Shown here: piece by piece, positions 24,394-31,627 of the stretch
Layout of the letters: the number at the start of each line of letters is the position of its first letter
Position numbering within the stretch: the first letter of the stretch is position 1
IMG/VR virus record: IMGVR_UViG_3300009528_000187
Span: 1-46,974 of that record
From: a virus
Reading direction: 5' to 3' (one strand)
DNA length: 46,974 bases
The notes under the pieces: generated by a model
What the model saw: the letters and a program-made list of their open reading frames with translations, nothing else
Told to the model about the DNA's origin: nothing
Database searches by the model: none
Program-made: the position numbers and the translations under genes

Positions 24394-24758
24394 GAGAGAT
24401 AAAGTTTAGGGCTTGGTATGAGCCAACAAAAGAAATGCTCCTTGATGTTTCTGTGGCTTCGGTAGGGTGGATTTACAAGGACGGGCGGTTTGATACACAT
24501 AATGACTATGTTATGCAATACACAGGACTCAAAGACAAGGACGGAGTTGAGATATATGAGGGAGACATTGTTTACACTGGTGGTTTGAATTGTGTTGCGG
24601 AGTGGCTAATTGGCGAAGCTCGCTTTCACTTGAGAAGACAGGGCATTCAATCTATCCCTCAATCTACACACTTGGACAATGTTCATAAGGCACAGTATAA
24701 AGTCATCGGTAACATATATGAAAATCCAGAGCTATTAAAAGAAGCGGAGGTGAAGTGA
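24390..24758 (+). CDS. YopX family protein
   Basis: 122 residues. The start REIKFRAWYEPTKEML and MQYTGLKDKDGVEIYEGDIV are the hallmark motifs of the YopX family, common in phages of many bacteria; KVIGNIYENPELL closes the domain. Role unknown, generally in early or accessory regions. Confidence 0.9.
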   Translation: MREIKFRAWYEPTKEMLLDVSVASVGWIYKDGRFDTHNDYVMQYTGLKDKDGVEIYEGDIVYTGGLNCVAEWLIGEARFHLRRQGIQSIPQSTHLDNVHKAQYKVIGNIYENPELLKEAEVK

Positions 24759-25228
24759 TGGCAAAATCTGCATATGTTGAAAAGGTAGATGAACAGAAAA
24801 ACGATGATGGTAGCTTCAAGAGATTGCTTGTATATTGGCAGGGTAAGAATAGCCCTGATGGTGTTATTGACAAGGATATGATTCAAACCATAAGAACGGC
24901 TTTGGCGAATAATCTGCCTTGTGCAAGAGAATACGAAAAGAAGGGTAACTACTTTAATCTAACAAAGGTAGGTATGGAACGCAATCCTGAACACGATACC
25001 CTCCCCAGTCCAGAGGCATCAGTAGTAACAAAACCAGAGAAACCACAAGTAGCACCACAAGCAGTCGGTATGATTACTAAGGAAATCGGCGACAACATCA
25101 GGGCAGGCACGCTCTCTACCATATTTGGAGCAGAGATTGCTAATAGTCTTTTGGTGTGGTATCGCAGTCAAACACTGGGCATCACCCAGATTAACTTTGA
25201 TGGAAAAGACCTGCCCAAATTCAAGTAA
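24758..25228 (+). CDS. Hypothetical protein (156 aa)
   Basis: The ATG overlaps the YopX stop (TGATG). The first half is beta-rich and looks like a small OB-like fold (FKRLLVYWQGKNS, YFNLTKV). A Pro/Glu linker follows, then a helical end (TLSTIFGAEIANSLLVWYRSQ). A role near DNA metabolism is possible, given the ATPase downstream; not recognised. Confidence 0.6.
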   Translation: MAKSAYVEKVDEQKNDDGSFKRLLVYWQGKNSPDGVIDKDMIQTIRTALANNLPCAREYEKKGNYFNLTKVGMERNPEHDTLPSPEASVVTKPEKPQVAPQAVGMITKEIGDNIRAGTLSTIFGAEIANSLLVWYRSQTLGITQINFDGKDLPKFK

Positions 25229-25238
25229 GGAGGCTTAA

Positions 25239-25475
25239 ATGAGCAAGATAATATCAGATAAAGAGATTAAGGAACTCGCAATACATCCGCCTTATGGGTT
25301 TGAAGACTTGAAGTGGATAGCTAAAGCCCAGCGAGACAGTTCAAATAGGGAATGGATAGATGAGGTTGGTAAAATGATAACGCAACTTCTATCTCAAATG
25401 TTTATTGACGCTGAATACCACGATTTTGTTAGGGGGCGTTGGCAAGCCCTAAAACAGAAAGTAACAGGAGAATGA
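25239..25475 (+). CDS. Hypothetical protein (78 aa)
   Basis: AAGGAGG precedes the ATG. Mostly helical, with aromatic residues (YGFEDLKWIAKAQ, FVRGRWQALKQK). Coupled to the next gene, whose ATG follows the stop directly. Confidence 0.55.
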   Translation: MSKIISDKEIKELAIHPPYGFEDLKWIAKAQRDSSNREWIDEVGKMITQLLSQMFIDAEYHDFVRGRWQALKQKVTGE

Positions 25476-25847
25476 ATGAAACAAGCACCCAAAGGATACA
25501 ACCTGACACTAGCTTTCAATGAGATTCTCTATCTTGGAGTAAGACTGAAGTCCTTAGAGGATTTAGTGGATGCCATCTTTGATTTTCAATGTGATTTCCT
25601 TTGTGAACAGGAAGAAGCCACTAAAAGAGCATTCGGCTTTGCTTTTAAAAGAACCCTAAAACTTGAAGAGGAACATCGCAAGCTAAAGAAGAAACTTAAT
25701 TATGCTCACCTTGATAAGAGACTTAAAGAACTCGGAGGGGAAATAGAGGGTTTGCATCTACATTACACCCAAAGCACCCTCCCCACTCTATCAGAATTAA
25801 AAGAACTCCAGGATAAGAAGGTTGATAAGCAATACACCATTAAATAA
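25476..25847 (+). CDS. Coiled-coil hypothetical protein (123 aa)
   Basis: Long amphipathic helices (EEEHRKLKKKL, LDKRLKELGGEIEGL) after an N-terminal segment with two cysteines (FQCDFLCEQEEA). No family recognised. The gene ends before the GTTAG-repeat region. Confidence 0.55.
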   Translation: MKQAPKGYNLTLAFNEILYLGVRLKSLEDLVDAIFDFQCDFLCEQEEATKRAFGFAFKRTLKLEEEHRKLKKKLNYAHLDKRLKELGGEIEGLHLHYTQSTLPTLSELKELQDKKVDKQYTIK

Positions 25848-25876
25848 TTTATTTATATAAGGGGTAGGTCGGCACT

Positions 25877-25975
25877 ATGTTAACAAGGTTTTGGGGCATA
25901 ATCGGTAGAATATGGGCCATTTTAGCCTTGATGTTAGTAGTGTTAGTAGTGTTAGTTCTTGTTAGTAATTGTTAG
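25877..25975 (+). CDS. Possible membrane micropeptide (32 aa)
   Basis: ATG 25877 to TAG 25973. The residues after a short basic head are almost all Leu, Val, Ile and Ala (AILALMLVVLVVLVLV), a perfect single span, ending SNC. Its coding stretch includes the GTTAG repeats, so the repeat array may simply be translated. The ribosome site is GGGGTAGG, weak. Confidence 0.3.
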   Translation: MLTRFWGIIGRIWAILALMLVVLVVLVLVSNC

Positions 25976-26001
25976 TCTGTTAGGATTGTTAGTATTGTTA
26001 G
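25933..26001 (+). repeat. Iteron-like GTTAG array
   Basis: Eight GTTAG copies start at 25933, 25942, 25951, 25961, 25971, 25979, 25988 and 25997, a spacing of 8-10 nt, about one helical turn. The array lies immediately before the RecA-fold ATPase gene. Binding-site or replication-origin function is plausible. Confidence 0.5.
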
Positions 26002-26010
26002 GAGATATGG

Positions 26011-26874
26011 ATGCCTGAGATTACACGCTACGACATAGAGATGTGGATAAAGACAGTGGCTACTGGGGAGTTTCACTATAAGAATGTGTTGGGGCTTGGT
26101 GGAGTGCTTACCCCGAAAGAGGATAACAAGCTCAGGGGCATAATCTTTGAATTGTGTAGGGCTAACATTTGTGAGTCAATCGGTAGGAGAGATGGTTTTT
26201 ATAGGCCTGTGGGGGATGGGGTTCAGCCCTTAGATTTTACAACCTTGAGACCAAGGGATTTCCCCGTGATACTGCCGTTTAATTTAAGGAAGTATGTCTT
26301 TATCTACCCAGACACAACCATAATATATGCTGGCTCAAAGAGTTCGGGGAAGACGGGGCTTATCTACGCAACCATAGCACTCAATATAGGCAAAATAAAA
26401 ATGAAGCTGTTGAGCAATATGGAGGGGGGGAAAGAGCAGATATATGATAGGTTTAAGGCTATGAATATTGACCTGGCAACGCTACCCAAGTTTATCTATC
26501 CAGTTAATGCTCATTTCCACGACCACATAAAGGATAAGGATACCCTGTATCTGATTGATTATATAGATGCACCAGAGGGGGATGATTTCTATTTAATAGG
26601 CGCTCAAATAAAGAAAATTGACCGCAAACTTCAAGGGCTAAACAGCATTGCCATTATAGCCTTACAGAAACCATCAATGAGGGATACTGCCTTTGGTGGT
26701 GAGCAGACATTGAAAGTAGCCTCATTATATATCGCAATGGATAGCCACAAATTAAAAATCGTGGATGCTAAAGTGCCCGCCAACAAGAAAGTCCACCCCA
26801 AGAATATGCAGTGGACATTCCAATATGACGATGAAGGCACGAGCTTCACCAATGTAGAGAAGTGCTATGAATAA
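26011..26874 (+). CDS. RecA-fold ATPase (possible replication helicase/loader)
   Basis: 287 residues. Walker A is GSKSSGKTG (near 108-116), Walker B is DTLYLIDYID, and IIALQKP is a sensor-like strand. It resembles the ATPase core of DnaB/RepA-like helicases. The N-terminal 100 residues include a possible winged-helix part (TRYDIEMWIKTV). ATG 26011 has TTAGGAG upstream. The only replication-type enzyme recognised; the role is inferred from motifs and the GTTAG array before it. Confidence 0.65.
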   Translation: MPEITRYDIEMWIKTVATGEFHYKNVLGLGGVLTPKEDNKLRGIIFELCRANICESIGRRDGFYRPVGDGVQPLDFTTLRPRDFPVILPFNLRKYVFIYPDTTIIYAGSKSSGKTGLIYATIALNIGKIKMKLLSNMEGGKEQIYDRFKAMNIDLATLPKFIYPVNAHFHDHIKDKDTLYLIDYIDAPEGDDFYLIGAQIKKIDRKLQGLNSIAIIALQKPSMRDTAFGGEQTLKVASLYIAMDSHKLKIVDAKVPANKKVHPKNMQWTFQYDDEGTSFTNVEKCYE

Positions 26875-26901
26875 ACCAACTAAAGCACAAAGGAGATAGA
26901 G

Positions 26902-27201
26902 ATGGATAAAGAGGCACAGATTTATGATTTATTACTGGAGATTTTGACCACACCTTGTTTGCAGTCAAAGCAAGGTGAGGCATACCGATTGGCGAAGCTC
27001 CTTTATGGCGGGGGCTACCGCAAGCTACCCAAAGATAAACCACCCTTGTTGGGCGAGGAAAAGGTTTTTGAGCTTTTAGGCATAACTGAATTGCCGAAAG
27101 CAGATGAGGCCATCATTATGCTTCATCAAGATGTTGCATTTGTTGGGAAGATAGCTCAAGCCCAAAGGGAAGCAGATATTAAGCATTATGAAACTGACTA
27201 A
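26902..27201 (+). CDS. Hypothetical protein (99 aa)
   Basis: AAAGGAG lies well placed before the ATG. Helix-rich; GGGYRKLPKDKPPLLGEEK suggests a small adaptor. Overlaps the next gene by 14 nt. No family recognised. Confidence 0.55.
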   Translation: MDKEAQIYDLLLEILTTPCLQSKQGEAYRLAKLLYGGGYRKLPKDKPPLLGEEKVFELLGITELPKADEAIIMLHQDVAFVGKIAQAQREADIKHYETD

Positions 27202-27376
27202 AGAGCAAATCGCCAAAGCCTCTAAAATAGCCGTTAAGAATGAGAGGGAAGCGGTGAAGGGTTTTGACGGGCAGAAACTTGGCAGGTGGAAGGCGTATTG
27301 GGACAGCATAATTTTCACACCCAGTCTAAAAAGAGAAGATAGTAGGGAATGCTTAAAGAGGAGTAAGGGGAAATGA
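27188..27376 (+). CDS. Basic hypothetical protein (62 aa)
   Basis: Strongly basic and mostly helical (MKLTKEQIAKASKIAVK, RWKAYWDSI). May bind nucleic acid. It overlaps its neighbours at both ends. Confidence 0.5.
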   Translation: MKLTKEQIAKASKIAVKNEREAVKGFDGQKLGRWKAYWDSIIFTPSLKREDSRECLKRSKGK

Positions 27377-27531
27377 AACCTAAAAATCAAGGCATTAAAG
27401 TTACCATTAGTTCTGGTGGGCGTAGCGTTGAAACTACCCCTGAGAAAATGAGACAACTGGCAGAACTGTTAAAGCACAAAAGCCCGCAAGAAGTTAGGGA
27501 ATACTTAAAGAAACAGAAGGGGGATAAGTGA
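27373..27531 (+). CDS. Hypothetical protein (52 aa)
   Basis: ATGA overlap with the gene before and GTGA overlap with the gene after. Basic; a terminal helix (EKMRQLAELLKHKSPQEVREY). No family recognised, but the tight overlaps support translation. Confidence 0.5.
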   Translation: MKPKNQGIKVTISSGGRSVETTPEKMRQLAELLKHKSPQEVREYLKKQKGDK

Positions 27532-27899
27532 AAGTAAAGATTGACCCACTTGATACGCTCTTCAGTAAATATATCAAACAAAAGGCGGGTGGCAAGTGTG
27601 AGTTCTGTGGGCAAAGTCCTAGTTCTATGGGGTATCACACTCATCACGGGGTAGCTGGAAGGCGATACTTAAACACACGATGGAAAGAGGATAACTGCGT
27701 GGCTCTGTGTCTAGCTTGCCATAACCTTTTAGGGGATTTCCCTAGTATAAACCAAGACTTCTTTAGGAAACGGATAGGCACTAAGCGAATGGAAGAACTG
27801 GAGGTGGTTGCTCGCACCTACAATAAGATGACCAAAGAGAGAAAGGAAGCCATCACCCTTTACTACAAGGAGAAACTGAATGACAGGCAACCTAAATAG
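27528..27899 (+). CDS. NinG/Rap-like HNH-type nuclease
   Basis: 123 residues from GTG 27528. CEFCGQSPSSMGYHTHHGVAGRRYL, split by the His pair, then RWKEDNCVALCLACHNLLG, gives two CxxC pairs and HH. This is the pattern of lambda NinG (Rap), a recombination endonuclease acting on branched DNA. The related HNH fold cannot be excluded. Its position in the replication block fits a recombination role. Confidence 0.7.
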   Translation: MKVKIDPLDTLFSKYIKQKAGGKCEFCGQSPSSMGYHTHHGVAGRRYLNTRWKEDNCVALCLACHNLLGDFPSINQDFFRKRIGTKRMEELEVVARTYNKMTKERKEAITLYYKEKLNDRQPK

Positions 27900-28104
27900 A
27901 AAGTGTCCTCGTGGTTGTTGTGATGGTGACTTATTCTTGGAAGCCGACCCATTTGAAAAATTGATTATACACTGCACCCTTTGCACAAGGAGATGGGATG
28001 CTGAAACTGGCAAGTTATTAACCTCAGTAGAAGCACCGAGTTTAAGGGGGCTAAATAAACTAATCCATTCTAAGGCATTGGGGATATTAAACGATGGAGG
28101 TTAG
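27880..28104 (+). CDS. Zinc-ribbon small protein (74 aa)
   Basis: The N-terminus has CPRGCCDGD and later CTLCTRRW, a zinc-ribbon-like arrangement. It overlaps the nuclease gene by 20 nt. No family recognised. Confidence 0.55.
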   Translation: MTGNLNRKCPRGCCDGDLFLEADPFEKLIIHCTLCTRRWDAETGKLLTSVEAPSLRGLNKLIHSKALGILNDGG

Positions 28105-28106
28105 AG

Positions 28107-28124
28107 ATGGCTAATGAAGATTAA
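28107..28124 (+). promoter_or_regulatory. Five-codon ORF overlapping the next start
   Basis: GGAGG stands 8 nt before ATG 28107, which encodes MANED and a stop. The next gene's ATG (28114) lies inside it. The stronger ribosome site serves the mini-ORF, so the gene at 28114 may need reinitiation. Confidence 0.35.
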
Positions 28125-28326
28125 CAATAAATGCTGTTGTTGTGGTGGGGTTGTAGAGGCTACTTATGAAAAGGGGGATGAGGTGGCAAGGGCTTTCGCA
28201 GAAGTATGTGATGTATGCCCTGAATGTTTTAAGGCAGGTTGCAGGGTTTTAACTGGAGAAAAATGCAAAGTAACGGGTAGAAGGCAGGTTCAATTATCAG
28301 ATGGTGATAGGGCTGTAAGAGATTAA
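28114..28326 (+). CDS. Zinc-binding small protein (70 aa)
   Basis: Opens with NKCCCCGGVVEA and later CDVCPECFKAGC, at least eight cysteines in CxxC pairs. Likely a zinc-ribbon pair. Its ATG is preceded by the five-codon ORF described above. Confidence 0.55.
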   Translation: MKINNKCCCCGGVVEATYEKGDEVARAFAEVCDVCPECFKAGCRVLTGEKCKVTGRRQVQLSDGDRAVRD

Positions 28327-28348
28327 CAGATAGTAGGGCTTTGAGATA

Positions 28349-28924
28349 ATGGAGACTGCTAAAATAATACTAGATTTATGTGGTGGCACGGGGGCTTGGA
28401 GTCAGCCCTATGCTGACGCTGGCTATGATGTAAGGCTTATTACTCTACCTGAATATGATGTTAGGGAATATGAACCACCGCTAAATGTTTATGGAATACT
28501 TGCTGCTCCACCCTGTAATTGCTTTAGCAGGGTAGGGGCAAGGTGGTGGGCAAGGCAGGACTCACAGGGTAAAACGGCTGAGGCAATGGATGTGTTCAGG
28601 GCTTGTTATAGGTTGTGCCAAGAAGCTCAAGTATTTTGGGCTTTAGAGAACCCACCTGGCAGACAGGGGGGGTTAATGCCTGAAATACCGAGACCATCTT
28701 GGCAATTCCAACCTTATTATTTTGGCGATGCTTGGGTAAAGCAGACTTATCTGTGGGGGCGTTTCAATATACCATTCCCGACTGAGATGTGTAAACCAGA
28801 AGCAACTATTCGGATGCCCTCTGGACACACTGTCGGTAAAATCTCTCGTATGTCTGGGAATACGCACCACAGAGCCATTACACCGCCAGGATTTGCTAGG
28901 GCATTTTATGAGGCGAACAAATGA
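28349..28924 (+). CDS. Compact C5-cytosine methyltransferase-like protein
   Basis: 191 residues. LDLCGGTGAWSQPYADAGY is motif I (SAM binding), LAAPPCNCFSRVG holds the PC dipeptide of motif IV, and ALENPPGR corresponds to the ENV motif VI of cytosine-5 DNA methyltransferases. No clear target-recognition domain remains, and the protein is shorter than the usual 300 residues or more. It may modify phage DNA against restriction, but activity in this compact form is uncertain. Confidence 0.65.
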   Translation: METAKIILDLCGGTGAWSQPYADAGYDVRLITLPEYDVREYEPPLNVYGILAAPPCNCFSRVGARWWARQDSQGKTAEAMDVFRACYRLCQEAQVFWALENPPGRQGGLMPEIPRPSWQFQPYYFGDAWVKQTYLWGRFNIPFPTEMCKPEATIRMPSGHTVGKISRMSGNTHHRAITPPGFARAFYEANK

Positions 28925-28986
28925 CAGATAAAGATTGCAAAACTTGTAACAAGAGAAAGCAGAGGAGGGTTTATGCCATTACCTAA
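28921..28986 (+). CDS. Possible micropeptide with CxxC (21 aa)
   Basis: ATG 28921 overlaps the previous stop; CKTC at 6-9 and a basic tail. It ends just inside the next gene. Real only if the ATGA overlap is used. Confidence 0.25.
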   Translation: MTDKDCKTCNKRKQRRVYAIT

Positions 28987-29956
28987 ACTTGGCACGCCTC
29001 AATGGGCACAAGAGATAAGGTTCTTTCAGCAAGCTGGTTTAGTGGAACGGGCTGAACGGGCTAGAGCGCTGAATATGCAACCGCCCTCTTATGATAGGAG
29101 GATGAGAGAACGGGGGATACGCCGAAAGCCTGATATACCCATTGAAACAATCAGAAAGCCCATTATCATAAGGCATTCAGGTGCTAATGTTCCGCTAAAA
29201 TTACAAACCAAATCTGGCATCAAGACACTTGCTATTCTAGGGGATACACATAATCCGTTTCAGGATAAGCCAATCCTAGCTGTTACGGAGCGGTTTCTCG
29301 GTGAATTACAGCCAGATTATCTTATCTATAATGGTGATGTCAGCGACTTCTATCAGGTATCCAAGTTTGATAAGAACCCAGCTAGGTTGGATAAACTCCA
29401 AGATGATTTAGACAATACTGGGGATATGTTTGCTAGGCATCGCAAACTGTTGCCCAATGCTGAGATAATTCTAGTTGAGGGCAATCACGAATACCGCTGG
29501 CAAAAGTTTTTGTGGTCGTCTGCCCCTGCTGTTGCTTCACTGGATTGCTTGAGTATGGCAGAACTTTATCACCTCAAGGAATATGAAATCCAGCTTATTA
29601 GTTATGAGCAAGGCTTAATGATAAACGGCATCTTCCTTGTCTTGCACGGAGATATAGCCAGTATTCACTCTGGATATACCGCTAAGAGAATGTATGAGAA
29701 GCACGGGGGCTGTGGTATCTGTGGGCATTGCCATCGTGGCGGTAGTTTCTATAAGAGGGATAGATTTGGCACCTGGGGATGGTGGGAAGGCTTTTGCCTA
29801 TGCCAACTCAATCCTGATTGGATACAGAACCCTAACTGGGTGCAAGGCTTCTCGCTAGTTCACTTTACTGAAAGGGCAAGATTCTATGTAGAGCAGATTC
29901 CCATTCTCGGCAGTGCCTTTATGTATGGTGGCAAGCTGTATGAGGCTGGTGAGTGA
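28973..29956 (+). CDS. Calcineurin-like metallophosphoesterase
   Basis: 327 residues. GDTHNPF, YNGDVSDF, EGNHEYRW, LHGDIAS and GHCHRGG appear in order, the full set of dinuclear metal ligands (GDxH, GDxxD, GNHE, H, GHxH). An N-terminal extension of about 80 residues looks DNA-binding-like (ERAERARALNMQPPSYDRRMRERG). AGGAGG lies in front of the ATG. Family is clear; the substrate (nucleic acid, nucleotide or protein) is not. Confidence 0.88.
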   Translation: MPLPKLGTPQWAQEIRFFQQAGLVERAERARALNMQPPSYDRRMRERGIRRKPDIPIETIRKPIIIRHSGANVPLKLQTKSGIKTLAILGDTHNPFQDKPILAVTERFLGELQPDYLIYNGDVSDFYQVSKFDKNPARLDKLQDDLDNTGDMFARHRKLLPNAEIILVEGNHEYRWQKFLWSSAPAVASLDCLSMAELYHLKEYEIQLISYEQGLMINGIFLVLHGDIASIHSGYTAKRMYEKHGGCGICGHCHRGGSFYKRDRFGTWGWWEGFCLCQLNPDWIQNPNWVQGFSLVHFTERARFYVEQIPILGSAFMYGGKLYEAGE

Positions 29957-30144
29957 TGGGATATATAATTGGCTTACTCGGAATGTGGATATTCAGCGAT
30001 GGTGTATTGAGCATCACGCTCTATTATCACGCCCCAAGTTATGAGGGTAGCAAGAAGCAGACTTGGGGTAGAGACCACTGGGTGAGGGCTATCAGAATGG
30101 CCTGTGGTATAATTCTTATGGTTATTGGAGCAAGCATAAATTGA
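29956..30144 (+). CDS. Two-span membrane miniprotein (62 aa)
   Basis: ATG overlaps the previous stop. Two hydrophobic segments (YIIGLLGMWIF and MACGIILMVIGAS) flank a polar part (YEGSKKQTWGRDHW). Holin or accessory membrane protein; not recognised. Confidence 0.55.
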   Translation: MGYIIGLLGMWIFSDGVLSITLYYHAPSYEGSKKQTWGRDHWVRAIRMACGIILMVIGASIN

Positions 30145-30154
30145 GGAGGTAGAA

Positions 30155-30226
30155 ATGAAGAAGACACCTTTCCCTGGGTTGGGTTGGGGGGATAAATTCG
30201 GTATTCCCCCTGATATGTGCTCGTAA
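30155..30226 (+). CDS. Micropeptide (23 aa)
   Basis: GAGGAGG lies 6-8 nt before ATG 30155, one of the better ribosome sites here. Gly/Pro-rich product, MKKTPFPGLGWGD then KFGIPPDMCS. The stop overlaps the next ATG (TAATG). Confidence 0.4.
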   Translation: MKKTPFPGLGWGDKFGIPPDMCS

Positions 30227-30459
30227 TGAAAGTCGTAGAGATAACTTGGCTTGATGCTGCTTGCGAGTCGGCTCAATTGGATTTAGAACACGCTAAAAAT
30301 GTGAAGCCGATGTTGCGCCACAATGTAGGCTATTTGTTAAGCAAAAACAAGGATGGTGTTCGCATTTGCTTTGGAGATATAGGAGAAGGACACCACCAAG
30401 TCTATGAGAATACTCTAGTCGTGCCCCTTAAAGATGTTCAGAAAATCAGGGAACTATGA
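30226..30459 (+). CDS. Hypothetical protein (77 aa)
   Basis: Coupled to the micropeptide before it. Alpha/beta; includes SKNKDGVRICFGDIGEGHHQVYE, split across two strands. No family recognised. Confidence 0.5.
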   Translation: MKVVEITWLDAACESAQLDLEHAKNVKPMLRHNVGYLLSKNKDGVRICFGDIGEGHHQVYENTLVVPLKDVQKIREL

Positions 30460-30554
30460 TTAACCTTGAACTACTGATAGAGATGCACATCTGTGCGGGT
30501 TATTGCATCTTAATTCACTGGCTCTGGGATAAGTGGAGGCATCGCAAGGGTTAA
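30456..30554 (+). CDS. Micropeptide with hydrophobic span (32 aa)
   Basis: ATGA overlap with the previous gene. LLIEMHICAGYCILIHWLW could cross a membrane, with a basic tail (DKWRHRKG). Last rightward gene before the convergent junction. Confidence 0.4.
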   Translation: MINLELLIEMHICAGYCILIHWLWDKWRHRKG

Positions 30555-30587
30555 TCCTTATTTATTCAATCTTATTAAGGTTCTGGT

Positions 30588-30669
30588 GGGGGAGCCAGCC
30601 ACCTACCTCTGTCCTGCCACACACCCGTAGGGCTGGCACTGCTTATTATGGCTGTCCCTCTACTCCCCC
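30588..30669. terminator. Nested inverted repeats at convergent junction
   Basis: GGGGGAG (30588-30594) pairs with CTCCCCC (30663-30669), and inside GCCAGCC (30594-30600) with GGCTGGC (30631-30637), sharing one base. It lies between the last rightward gene and the first leftward gene. TTTATTT follows on the + strand. Two-way termination is the simplest role; a structured RNA is possible. Confidence 0.5.
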
Positions 30670-30675
30670 GTTTAT

Positions 30676-30792
30676 TTAATCCTTCTTAGGCCAGCGTTCC
30701 CCACAATGTCTACAAATATATTCATTAGTTCTAGCCAGGTATTCAATCCTAGACGACCAATTACATCTTGGACACTTGAGTTCTTGAGTCAT
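30676..30792 (-). CDS. Zinc-ribbon miniprotein (38 aa)
   Basis: CPRC at 7-10 and CRHCGERW at 27-34, a complete zinc ribbon in 38 residues. GGAG lies before its ATG, and its start overlaps the stop of the gene before (TAATG). Confidence 0.6.
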   Translation of the reverse strand: MTQELKCPRCNWSSRIEYLARTNEYICRHCGERWPKKD

Positions 30793-30983
30793 TATTTATT
30801 CTCCTTTATTAAGCCTTTCTTGGTCAGTTTACCTAGGGTTTCTTGAGGTAGTGCCGTAATGTTTTGGAAGTTATCGGTGGTTATATGCTCATACATAATA
30901 CTTTGTATGGCAGCTAACTCATTCGGGCTATAATCTCGCACCACATTAAAAACCCCGACACCTTTAGTAGTTAATCTAATCAT
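30792..30983 (-). CDS. Hypothetical protein (63 aa)
   Basis: Helical (SPNELAAIQSIMYEHI). ATGA overlap with the upstream zinc ribbon. No family recognised. Confidence 0.55.
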   Translation of the reverse strand: MIRLTTKGVGVFNVVRDYSPNELAAIQSIMYEHITTDNFQNITALPQETLGKLTKKGLIKENK

Positions 30984-31117
30984 TTCTCACCCCCCTTACT
31001 CCTCTTAGCTTTATTCCAATAAGGACTACGGCACTTGGCACAGGTAACAGGTGAAGGAACCCTGGGTATCCATACATAGCCACAGCGTTTACATTCTAGC
31101 GTAGGTAATTTAACCAT
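30980..31117 (-). CDS. Zinc-ribbon miniprotein (45 aa)
   Basis: CKRCGYVWIPR, then CAKCRSPYW, the recurring zinc-ribbon form C-x2-CGYxWxPR-x-CxxCxSPYW known from many bacterial, archaeal and phage genomes. AAGGAG lies before its ATG, with overlaps on both sides. Confidence 0.7.
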   Translation of the reverse strand: MVKLPTLECKRCGYVWIPRVPSPVTCAKCRSPYWNKAKRSKGGEK

Positions 31118-31266
31118 TATAACTCCTTCTTTAATAGTGGCTTGAACTCTCCCTTAATTAAGTTGAGAGAGAAGTCTACCAATTCTTCGGGGGAGCGAAG
31201 CATCAAGAAGCACAACTTTCTCCCCACTTGCTCTAGTAGCTTCCTTTTCTCTTCTTGTTTAGTCAT
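31117..31266 (-). CDS. Hypothetical protein (49 aa)
   Basis: Helical and charged (KQEEKRKLLEQVGRKL). The weak G-rich ribosome site lies in the end of the preceding gene. No family recognised. Confidence 0.5.
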   Translation of the reverse strand: MTKQEEKRKLLEQVGRKLCFLMLRSPEELVDFSLNLIKGEFKPLLKKEL

Positions 31267-31436
31267 TATTTGCCCCCCCCTTTAGGGTAACAAAGATGTT
31301 TCATTTTGCGACCATCAAATCTATCTTCTGGTTTTCCATACTTCCGATAGTAATGTAAGTTACCGCACTCTCCACATAGAGTCCTATAAAACCAGTGGAA
31401 CTGCCTTTGGGGAGAAGCAACGGCATAATTTTTCAT
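31266..31436 (-). CDS. Small Cys/His protein (56 aa)
   Basis: CGECGNLHYYRKYGKPEDRF and a later KHLCYPKGGGK could form a half-ribbon. AGGAGGG lies upstream of the ATG, with a leftward promoter-like element at 31465. No family recognised. Confidence 0.5.
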   Translation of the reverse strand: MKNYAVASPQRQFHWFYRTLCGECGNLHYYRKYGKPEDRFDGRKMKHLCYPKGGGK

Positions 31437-31464
31437 CTTACTTAACCCTCCTTACTTTATTTAC

Positions 31465-31477
31465 CTAAACTATAATG
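31465..31477 (-). promoter_or_regulatory. Leftward repeated element A
   Basis: On the minus strand CATTATAGTTTAG, with TATAGT as a -10 box. TTTACT 16 nt upstream is a weak -35. Confidence 0.5.
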
Positions 31478-31480
31478 GCG

Positions 31481-31627
31481 CTAAACTTCTAGTAAATCCT
31501 CTGTTTTAATTCTAGCCCAATATTTATGCCCATTCTCGCATTCAAATGTTACATCCTGATAATCCTGAAATTCCCGCATTGGGTCTAGTATGGGCTTTAA
31601 TTCCTGTTTGCACTTTGGGCATTCCAT
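31481..31627 (-). CDS. Zinc-finger-like miniprotein (48 aa)
   Basis: CPKC at 3-6 and ECENGHKYW near 29-37, a zinc-ribbon variant with His. GGAGG upstream. It overlaps the next upstream gene by 31 nt. Confidence 0.5.
   Translation of the reverse strand: MECPKCKQELKPILDPMREFQDYQDVTFECENGHKYWARIKTEDLLEV

Noticed and set aside
30588-30669. Attachment site or tRNA gene at the convergent junction
   Set aside because: No integrase was found and no tRNA arms fit the inverted repeats.
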